Assembly: GCA_024278345.1 (NCBI GenBank)
Contig: JAJRTK010000450.1
Location: 1 to 13,057, forward strand
Direction: 5' to 3'
Length of the DNA: 13,057 nt
DNA from: a bacterium
GTDB lineage: Bacteria; CSSED10-310; JAJRTK01
The first letter of the stretch is position 1; each line of letters begins with the position of its first letter. This document shows positions 1-5,810 of this stretch, piece by piece. Under the pieces are notes generated by a model, which was not told the origin of the DNA, searched no databases, and worked only from the letters and a program-made list of their open reading frames with translations. The position numbers and the translations under genes were made by a program.

Positions 1-476
1 CCGGTTCTTCCGGGAAGGCTATCTTCAAGGGGCTCTCGGACGGAGAGATCGCCGTGGAGGTCAAGAAGGAAGGTTATTCCGCTGTCCGCCGGGCCATTCA
101 GTTTCCCCAGAACCCAAACGTTCGCCTTTCCCTTCAACGAGTCTATTCGGTGACCGGGAAGATCCACCTGGCGGATCAGCGGCCCGCCACTAAGGTCATT
201 GTCAAACTTGTTTCGAAGGACGGACAACAGGCCTGGCAGGCTCGCGTCGAGGGCTCGGAATACCAGATCGATGGCGTTCCCGCCGGGCTCTACGAAATCC
301 GGGCCGCCACCGCTGATCGCCTCCACGCCCTGAATTCCCATCACGAGCTAAGAGTCCTGGAAGATACGGAGCAAGACCTGATCTTGGAAGAAGTCGATCC
401 CGATTTTGGCAAACCTTCCGGCGATCCCTCCAACTTGGGGGCGCCTGGCGGGCAAGGTCGAGTTCCCCGGCATTGA
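1..476 (+). CDS. C-terminal part of a carboxypeptidase-regulatory-like (beta-sandwich) protein, 5' truncated
   Basis: The frame is open from the left edge (first full codon at base 3) to a TGA at 474-476, so the start lies outside the window. The visible 157 residues contain the tail of one repeat ending in VKKEGY, then a second, more complete unit: a VTGKIHL opening strand, several beta strands, and the hallmark YQIDGVPAGLYEIRA turn, followed by LRVLEDTEQDLIL. This pattern of 'G-V-P-x-G-x-Y-x-I/V' is typical of carboxypeptidase regulatory-like or SdrD B-like domains, which occur in exported bacterial proteins as structural or adhesive modules. The last ~30 residues are Gly/Pro rich and disordered. 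The specific role cannot be told. It may belong to the same envelope cluster as the genes downstream, although about 290 bases separate it from the next start. Confidence 0.7.
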   Translation, partial: GSSGKAIFKGLSDGEIAVEVKKEGYSAVRRAIQFPQNPNVRLSLQRVYSVTGKIHLADQRPATKVIVKLVSKDGQQAWQARVEGSEYQIDGVPAGLYEIRAATADRLHALNSHHELRVLEDTEQDLILEEVDPDFGKPSGDPSNLGAPGGQGRVPRH

Positions 477-662
477 AAGGGGAGAATGGAATGGTGAGCT
501 TCTGCGCGTCCGGATCAGAAGGCCAGCCCACTCTGTTGCCAGTATGCACCAGAACCCGAAAGCCCGGTTCCCATGTTGCCAGCAATAAACCGCCTCGACG
601 GACCCCCGCAGAACACAATCCGAGAAAATCGGTCTCTTCTCTTTGTGTTACGTTCCGCTCCC

Positions 663-686
663 GGCGGCGGCAATCCGTCCGCCGCC
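663..686. repeat. GC-rich inverted repeat (hairpin)
   Basis: GGCGGCGG (663-670) pairs perfectly with CCGCCGCC (679-686) around an 8-base loop. No T run follows on either strand, so it is not a standard intrinsic terminator. It could be a structured leader of the next gene, or just a product of GGC-rich sequence. Confidence 0.4.
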
Positions 687-752
687 ACTCGCCTTTCCTC
701 GCCCCCAGACAGGGCTTCCTTCCCTGAAAGCGCCCTATAACCAAGAATTGAC

Positions 753-758
753 GGGAGG
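753..758 (+). promoter_or_regulatory. Ribosome binding site deciding a TTG start
   Basis: GGGAGG at 753-758 lies 6 bases before TTG at 765. No ATG or GTG in this frame is as well placed ahead of the transmembrane segment, so this site fixes the start of the TPR protein. Confidence 0.75.
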
Positions 759-764
759 CTTCAA

Positions 765-2612
765 TTGAGTAGGAATTCGCTTTTTTCCTCGAAAAAAAAA
801 GGAAAGGCCTTGCCTCCAAAATGGCTTGTGAGTGCCGTCGCGGGAACTTGCCTGCTGGCCGTTGTCGTTCTTCTCTTGGCACTGGTGGCTCGGGAAAGCG
901 GTCCCGATTTCCAAGAGCTCCAGGCGGAATCCGACCATCTTCTTACGACAGGCCGGTTCCACAAGGCCGCGAAACTCTATACCGCCAGTGCCGAAGAGGC
1001 GAGCACCGACGAGCAACGTTCCCAGGCCATTGCGCACGGCGAGCTCGCCCGTCAACTGGCTCAAATCCGGCGGCTGGGATTGGAGGAAGAGCGGTACTCC
1101 ACGGCCTTGGGCCTATTGACAAAAATCGGCGGCCAGCCCCCGTGGATTGCGGCTCTGGTCGAAGCGGAGAAAACCGCGCTGGCCACGAGCCGTGCCAGGC
1201 GGATTGAGGAGCTTCTGGAGAGCGCCGGAAAATCTCTGAAATCCGGTAATGAGGCAGCAGCCTTCGAGGCACTGACCCGCTGTTTGAGCTTTGAGCTTGC
1301 CGACAGCGATCCCGTACAGAGGGACCTGGTTTCCCAAGTCGTCGAACTCTACCTGGTCTCACGTGAGCTGGACGCGCTGGAGACGGCAGAGCTGGGAAGC
1401 TTAGACGACGCCGTCGCGGCCATTGGCCGACTTGGGGCGTTCTGCGAGCAAAGCAAATCTTTGCTTCTGGACCCGGCCAGATGGAAAGGCCGCCTGGAGC
1501 GGCAACGGCAACAGCTTGAGTTTGAACGGCGAATCCTGGTTTCCGTCCGGACAGCGATTTCGAAGGGAGATCGGAAGGAAATCGAGCGGCTCCGCCCTGA
1601 ATTCGGCAAAGTGCGCCACGCCAGGGCGGCTCTCAGCGCGCTGCTGCCCCGCGCTGAAAACCTTGGAGGGTCGCCGGCCACTGTGGATGTGGCTCTTCTC
1701 CAGCCCCCCGTCCTCAAACCACTTGATCCAAGCCAACTCGTGCTCCAGGAGCTTGCCGCCGAGAGTGCGCCCGACTGGGATGAGCCACGGGAGCCCCCCG
1801 CCAGGCCCGGAAAACCCGCCGGGACCTCCGCCAGGCCCGGAAAACCCGCCGGGACCCCCGCCAGGCCCGGAAAACCCGCCGGGACCCCCGCCCAACCCAC
1901 GAGAGGATCGGCTTCCGAAAAAGAGGTCCTGTCCGTTGCCAAGATCTCGCGGCGCACCGTCGTTTCCCCCATCCCCCGTGCCACCAACCCACGGGTTCGG
2001 CAGCGGAGTCAGCGCCTTTTCCTGAAGGGAATGGAGCTGGAGAAAGAGGCCGGCAAACGCCAAGATACCGACTATTACCGGTTTGCGGTGGAAGCGTACA
2101 GCAAGATTTCCCAAGAGGCCGGGAGACTTCTCTACGTTCGCTCCCAGACGCGGGCGGGGAGGCTTCTTAGCTACGAACTACAGGACTACTCGGCGGCCGT
2201 GCCCCACTATGAGCAGGCGCTGCGGAAGGATCCTCGGCACCCCATCGTTTACTACGAGCTTGGCTATGCTTCCTACCAGCTTGGCCGTTACGAAGAGGCC
2301 ATCGAATCCCTTTCGAAAGCCGGGGTTTTTGCCGCCATCAATCCCGAGGAGATCGACGACCACACCGCCTTCGAGCTCCATTCCTTTTTTCTTGCGGCCC
2401 TGGCGGCCGAGGCGCGATCGACGCAGAACGAAAAAGAGCTGCTCTTCCTTCGTGACGCCATTTCGGCGTGGCGGAGCTTTTTGGAATCGTGCCAGGTCAA
2501 CCGATCCCGGTGCATCGACCTGCAGCGTTCCCGGGGCCAGGTCCATCTCCAACGTCTTCGCGAGCGCTTGAAGCGTTTTCCCTCTTCCCGGCGCCTTCCT
2601 TTCGAGGAATGA
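765..2612 (+). CDS. Membrane-anchored TPR protein with Pro/Gly/Lys-rich linker
   Basis: This 615-residue protein starts at TTG with a strong GGGAGG site. A short basic N-terminus (SKKKGK) and one hydrophobic helix at about residues 20-42 predict a single N-in anchor with the rest outside the cytoplasm. Residues ~45-300 are helical and repeat-like, with Ala/Leu/Glu-rich helices such as the GRFHKAAKLYTASAEEAS region. A flexible linker at about 346-375 has three copies of ARPGKPAGT(S/P). The C-terminal ~200 residues contain recognisable TPR pairs, best at about 479-521 (AAVPHYEQALRKDP, then YYELGYASYQLGRYEEAIES). TPR domains mediate protein-protein contacts, so it is probably a scaffold for an envelope complex, perhaps with the next two gene products. 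The precise role is unknown. It is the first gene of an apparent three-gene operon, with the next start 6 bases after its stop. Confidence 0.85.
   Translation: MSRNSLFSSKKKGKALPPKWLVSAVAGTCLLAVVVLLLALVARESGPDFQELQAESDHLLTTGRFHKAAKLYTASAEEASTDEQRSQAIAHGELARQLAQIRRLGLEEERYSTALGLLTKIGGQPPWIAALVEAEKTALATSRARRIEELLESAGKSLKSGNEAAAFEALTRCLSFELADSDPVQRDLVSQVVELYLVSRELDALETAELGSLDDAVAAIGRLGAFCEQSKSLLLDPARWKGRLERQRQQLEFERRILVSVRTAISKGDRKEIERLRPEFGKVRHARAALSALLPRAENLGGSPATVDVALLQPPVLKPLDPSQLVLQELAAESAPDWDEPREPPARPGKPAGTSARPGKPAGTPARPGKPAGTPAQPTRGSASEKEVLSVAKISRRTVVSPIPRATNPRVRQRSQRLFLKGMELEKEAGKRQDTDYYRFAVEAYSKISQEAGRLLYVRSQTRAGRLLSYELQDYSAAVPHYEQALRKDPRHPIVYYELGYASYQLGRYEEAIESLSKAGVFAAINPEEIDDHTAFELHSFFLAALAAEARSTQNEKELLFLRDAISAWRSFLESCQVNRSRCIDLQRSRGQVHLQRLRERLKRFPSSRRLPFEE
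1801..1890 (+). repeat. Three tandem 30-base repeats coding a Pro/Gly/Lys linker
   Basis: Three contiguous 30-base units (1801-1830, 1831-1860, 1861-1890) differ at a single visible position, a T for C near the end of the first copy. The unit is a multiple of three, so each codes ten residues and the frame is kept. Near-identity at DNA level suggests recent slippage or expansion. Confidence 0.9.
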
Positions 2613-2618
2613 ATTTCC

Positions 2619-3965
2619 GTGACCCCTTCCAAGAGACCCATTTTGGGGGCACCCACGCAGAGCGGGGCAGTTTGTCGCCAATCCGGTAGCAAACAATCGC
2701 CCTCCGTCCACCAAGATCTTCCGGCCCTGGGTCGTGCCTCACGTGGCGCAGATCTTGCCGGCGGCTGTTCTGCCTCGTTCCCCCCGCGCCTTGCTTCCTT
2801 CGCGCCGCGGTTATGGCTTGCGGCCGCGCCCTTTGGTTTCGGTAAAGCCGAACTCTCCGCGGTGCTCCGGAGCGCCTTGCATCTCGCTCCCTCAGCGCCC
2901 CGGTTTGCTCGGCGGTGGTCTGGGAACTCCCGCCGCGGCCCGTTGGGCCGCGTCTCGCTCCTGGGACTCCCGCTGGTGGTTTCCTGCCTGGGCGTCGTTT
3001 CGGTATGGGCTGACGAGACTCTCCAGGCCGACGGCGAACCCGCCGCGGGCGGTCATTCCTCCGCAAACAGGAGTCTCTATAGGTCCAAAGCGGGCTGGCT
3101 CCATCCGATTCCGGCGTCTGGAACCCCCGGCGTGGGGGACCGCTTGCTGTATGAGGCCCGGTTTTTTGAGGCGATGGCCGAGTTTCAAGGGCTTGACGAT
3201 CCAGCCTGGCGTCTTCTTGGGCTCGGGCAGGCGCATCTGGGGCTCGGGCGATTCTATACGGATCTCTGGCCCCTGGCGGCGCGCTTTGCCCAGGATCACC
3301 TTCAGCGGCTGGCGGGCGAACGGGAACTCAGTGCCGAAGAAAAGGAACAGGCGGCCTTTTTCCAGTGCGAAAGGGCCTCTCCGGCTCGTGAATGTGCCGG
3401 AGCCTGGGAGAGGGAATCCCCTTTGGCCAAGCTCCTGGCGCTGGAGGATCCGGCTCTTTTGTCCCGGGCCGATGAAGGAGGCGCACGGCTTTTCGGGGAA
3501 GAGATGTTGGGAGCCGGCCTTTCCAGAGTTCGAAGCCTGCCGCTGCTAGCTCGGCTCCACTTGCGCCTGGCAGTTCTGCGGCTCCTGGTTTTCAGGCAGT
3601 TGGCAGGAAGTGAGTCGTCCTCTATGGCCAGAGTCATGGAGATGGTCAAGGGGGCGCGGCGGCTCGCGGATCGCCAGCGTGCCAAAACTGGTGCATGGCG
3701 GCTTGGCGGAGAGGAAGCGATAGCGCGGCTCCGGCGAATGGAAGATGAAAAAGGGGTGCGGGACCTTCTCCGCCTGGACCCCGCCTGGCTCTTGCTCAAG
3801 GCCTGGATGAACTATGGTAAAGGCGGTTGTCGGGGCTATGCTTTGGCGACGATGGATCTATCAGCACTCGAAGAGACCTTTCCAGTGGTCCCGGAGGTCA
3901 CGGGCCTTCTGCGGCGCATCTACGCGTGGGACTGCACAGGGGGAGGACGGGTAGCAGGAGGTTGA
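2619..3965 (+). CDS. Unrecognised helical protein with an internal signal-like segment; start uncertain
   Basis: I do not recognise this protein. From GTG at 2619 (GAGGA at 2604-2608, 10 bases upstream) it has 448 residues. The first ~110 residues are rich in Ser, Ala, Arg and Pro and look unlike a folded domain. A basic stretch (SRRGPLGR) and a hydrophobic segment at about 113-131 ending in VSVWA then resemble a signal peptide cut before DETLQ. The real start could therefore be the TTG at 2943, which gives a compact signal peptide but has no clear ribosome site. The mature part is helical, with a TPR-like portion (YEARFFEAMAEFQ, then LLGLGQAHLGLGRF). It is probably exported to the periplasm. 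Its stop is 2 bases before the binding-protein start, which argues for translational coupling and a shared function with the neighbours. Confidence 0.65.
   Translation: MTPSKRPILGAPTQSGAVCRQSGSKQSPSVHQDLPALGRASRGADLAGGCSASFPPRLASFAPRLWLAAAPFGFGKAELSAVLRSALHLAPSAPRFARRWSGNSRRGPLGRVSLLGLPLVVSCLGVVSVWADETLQADGEPAAGGHSSANRSLYRSKAGWLHPIPASGTPGVGDRLLYEARFFEAMAEFQGLDDPAWRLLGLGQAHLGLGRFYTDLWPLAARFAQDHLQRLAGERELSAEEKEQAAFFQCERASPARECAGAWERESPLAKLLALEDPALLSRADEGGARLFGEEMLGAGLSRVRSLPLLARLHLRLAVLRLLVFRQLAGSESSSMARVMEMVKGARRLADRQRAKTGAWRLGGEEAIARLRRMEDEKGVRDLLRLDPAWLLLKAWMNYGKGGCRGYALATMDLSALEETFPVVPEVTGLLRRIYAWDCTGGGRVAGG
3956..3961 (+). promoter_or_regulatory. Ribosome binding site deciding a GTG start
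   Basis: A perfect AGGAGG at 3956-3961, inside the end of the preceding gene, lies 6 bases before GTG at 3968. It selects this start over upstream in-frame candidates, the earliest at 3827, and places a clean signal peptide at the N-terminus of the binding protein. Confidence 0.85.
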
Positions 3966-3967
3966 CA

Positions 3968-5728
3968 GTGGTTCGTGTTCCGCGGCGATGGCCCATTCTA
4001 TTGATCTGGCTGACGGCTGAGCTGGTTCCCGCGCTGGCGGCCAGTCAGGTCCCGGGAGGCCAGCTCAGTTACAGCTCCACACGGCGGCTCGTGGCGTACG
4101 ATCCCGTCAGCAACTTTAATTTGGCCACCACCAGGCTTTCCTCTCTTTTGTTCGAGCCCTTGGTGGAACGGGATCCTTACGGCTCCGGAGTTCTCCCGCG
4201 CCTGGCTCGTTCTTGGGAGGCCACTCCCAGCTCCGTCACCTTTTTCCTCAAGCGGGACGTACGGTGGCATGATGGCGTTCTGATGACTGCCGCCGACGTG
4301 AAGTTAACGGTCAGGGTCATCCGCAATCCGCGCAGCGGGAGTCCTCTCCGGGACGAGTTTGACTTCATCCGATCCATCGAGATCCTGGACCCCTTCACTG
4401 TCCGTTTTCGGTTCCACGATCAGCAGCTCGAACCAGAGAAGCATTTTCTTGGTCTTTACGTTCTTCCGAAGCACCGCTTCAGGGTTTTCGACAAGACCCG
4501 GGTCACGTGGCGGGAGATCTTTCTGGAATGCCGCTTCAAAGATGTGGATCTTTACGTCGAACCCGATGAAGGCTCAACGGTCAAGGGAAAACTCCAGCCC
4601 AGGACTGAGGTGGAGCTCCTGTCGAATCGCCCCGGCTGGCTCCAGGTCCGGGTGGTGGGCGGCGGCCAGAAGGGCCTCGAAGGCTGGACGCAGCAGAACT
4701 GGCCATTCCTTACCGAAGACAACATTGATTTCTTCCTCCACCCCATCGGCACCGGCCCCTACCGTTTCGAAAGCGTCGATCTCAACGGCAACGTCGTCTT
4801 GGACGCCTGGAAGGGTTACCACCAGGGCCGGCCCAACATCGATCGCATCCGGCGGCGGCGGAGTTCCGACAAGAACACCATGATCAACCGCCTAGTTCAG
4901 GAGGTCATCGACCTCATTCCCGAGACCCCCTTCGAGGACATCGCCCGGATTCGGAACTCCGGCATCTGCCGCACCGTGGAATACCCCTCCCTGAAGTTCG
5001 CCGGCTTCGCCTTCAACCTCAAGATCCCCTTCCTGGCCCACAAAGAGGTGCGGCAAGCTCTCACCATGGCCCTCAACCGAGCCGAGATCCTAAAAACCTA
5101 TTACCAGAACCAGGGCACAGTCCTCGCTGGCCCCTTCTCTCCCCATAGTTGGGGCTACGACTTCGAGCTGGAGCCCTACCCCTTCGCTCCTCAAAAGGCC
5201 CGCCAGCTTATGACCCCCTACCTCGCGGCCCGCCAAGGAAAGCCACCCCTCCGGCTCATCGTCTCCAACGACCGGAAGCCCGAGGATCAGAACGTCTGCC
5301 ACGCACTGGCCTCAACACTGAAAAAGCTGGGGATCCCCACGGAGATCGTTACCATGGAGCGGACCAGCTTCGACGAGGCCCTCCGCAAGGGCCGCTTCGA
5401 CCTGGCTTTTGTCGAATGGAACTTCGACCACTCCTACAATGTGCGCCCCCTCTTCCATCCACGGGGCACCCTGAACTTTTCCGGCTACGCCAATCCCGAG
5501 GTTCGCGACCTTTTTCAGAAACTTGAGTCCACCCAGTCCCGCGAGAAACGATACGACCTCGTCCGCATGCTCCAGCGCCAGCTCCGGGATGACAGCCCCT
5601 ATATCTTTCTCTGGACCACCAAGAACATCGCCTCTGTCCACCGCCGCATCGCCAACTTCAAGTCCTCCAACATCGATCCCTACTCCTTCTTCCAAAGGGT
5701 CACCCAGTGGTGGATCAGTGAGTTCTAG
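3968..5728 (+). CDS. Extracytoplasmic solute-binding protein (SBP_bac_5, DppA/OppA type) with an SH3b-like insertion
   Basis: This protein of 586 residues has an N-terminal signal peptide (basic RRW, hydrophobic ILLIWL, likely cut near ALAA at about 22-25). Family 5 signatures follow in order: SSLLFEPLV, the VTFFLKRDVRWHDG and TAADV motif, LPKHRF, PIGTGPYRFE, the VRQALTMALNRAEIL helix, and the C-terminal lobe with FDLAFVEWN. Such proteins bind oligopeptides, nickel or other ligands in the periplasm and usually hand them to an ABC importer. Between LPKHRF and GTGPYRF, residues ~192-247 form an SH3b-like domain that most family members lack. No permease or ATPase gene is nearby, and the partners are a TPR protein and an unknown exported protein. 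It could be an envelope sensor or binding factor instead of a transport subunit. The family is clear; the ligand is unknown. Confidence 0.9.
   Translation: MVRVPRRWPILLIWLTAELVPALAASQVPGGQLSYSSTRRLVAYDPVSNFNLATTRLSSLLFEPLVERDPYGSGVLPRLARSWEATPSSVTFFLKRDVRWHDGVLMTAADVKLTVRVIRNPRSGSPLRDEFDFIRSIEILDPFTVRFRFHDQQLEPEKHFLGLYVLPKHRFRVFDKTRVTWREIFLECRFKDVDLYVEPDEGSTVKGKLQPRTEVELLSNRPGWLQVRVVGGGQKGLEGWTQQNWPFLTEDNIDFFLHPIGTGPYRFESVDLNGNVVLDAWKGYHQGRPNIDRIRRRRSSDKNTMINRLVQEVIDLIPETPFEDIARIRNSGICRTVEYPSLKFAGFAFNLKIPFLAHKEVRQALTMALNRAEILKTYYQNQGTVLAGPFSPHSWGYDFELEPYPFAPQKARQLMTPYLAARQGKPPLRLIVSNDRKPEDQNVCHALASTLKKLGIPTEIVTMERTSFDEALRKGRFDLAFVEWNFDHSYNVRPLFHPRGTLNFSGYANPEVRDLFQKLESTQSREKRYDLVRMLQRQLRDDSPYIFLWTTKNIASVHRRIANFKSSNIDPYSFFQRVTQWWISEF
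4541..4708 (+). other. SH3b-like domain inserted in the binding protein
   Basis: This stretch codes residues ~192-247. It follows the bacterial SH3 pattern: a DLYVEPDEGSTVKGKL opening, a TEVELLSNRPGWLQVRV core strand pair, and a closing LEGWTQQNW strand. It sits exactly between two conserved blocks of the SBP_bac_5 fold. Confidence 0.7.
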
Positions 5729-5747
5729 CCCGAGTTTACCGCTAATC

Positions 5748-5810
5748 GCGGCTTATGAGAAGAGCCCTCAGGTCCGCCTGTGCTGAGGCCGAACACCCTG
5801 CATAAGCCGC
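5748..5810. repeat. Nested inverted repeat at the convergent gene ends
   Basis: GCGGCTTATG (5748-5757) is perfectly complementary to CATAAGCCGC (5801-5810). Within the loop CCTCAG (5766-5771) pairs with CTGAGG (5783-5788). It spans the 39-base gap between the binding-protein stop and the rel stop and runs into the rel 3' end. No T run follows on either strand, so it may be a structured 3' end or a factor-dependent terminator instead of a simple intrinsic one. Confidence 0.55.

Larger units (their letters stand above)
477..764. other. Intergenic region between the truncated gene and the TPR operon
   Basis: This stretch of 288 bases has no convincing gene. The short open frames in it have unlikely compositions and no ribosome binding site. 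It holds a GC-rich hairpin at 663-686 and a TATAAC hexamer at 736-741, 24 bases upstream of the TTG start. No good -35 box is found at the proper distance from that hexamer, so I do not call a promoter. Confidence 0.5.

Noticed and set aside
736-741. TATAAC as a -10 box for the TPR operon
   Set aside because: No acceptable -35 hexamer is present 16-18 bases upstream, so a promoter cannot be supported from sequence alone.
1801-1890. Short repeats suggesting a CRISPR array
   Set aside because: The repeats are contiguous with no spacers and lie in frame in a coding gene.
1349-1987. A - strand frame coding collagen-like GPGG/GGFSGPGG repeats
   Set aside because: It is the complement of the 30-base repeat in the TPR gene. 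That gene has a strong ribosome site, a membrane helix and TPR motifs, while the opposite frame has none of these.
2609-2689. Short ATG frame (MNFRDPF...) between the TPR gene and the next gene
   Set aside because: It has only 26 codons, its start overlaps the TPR stop, and it shows no domain or convincing ribosome spacing.
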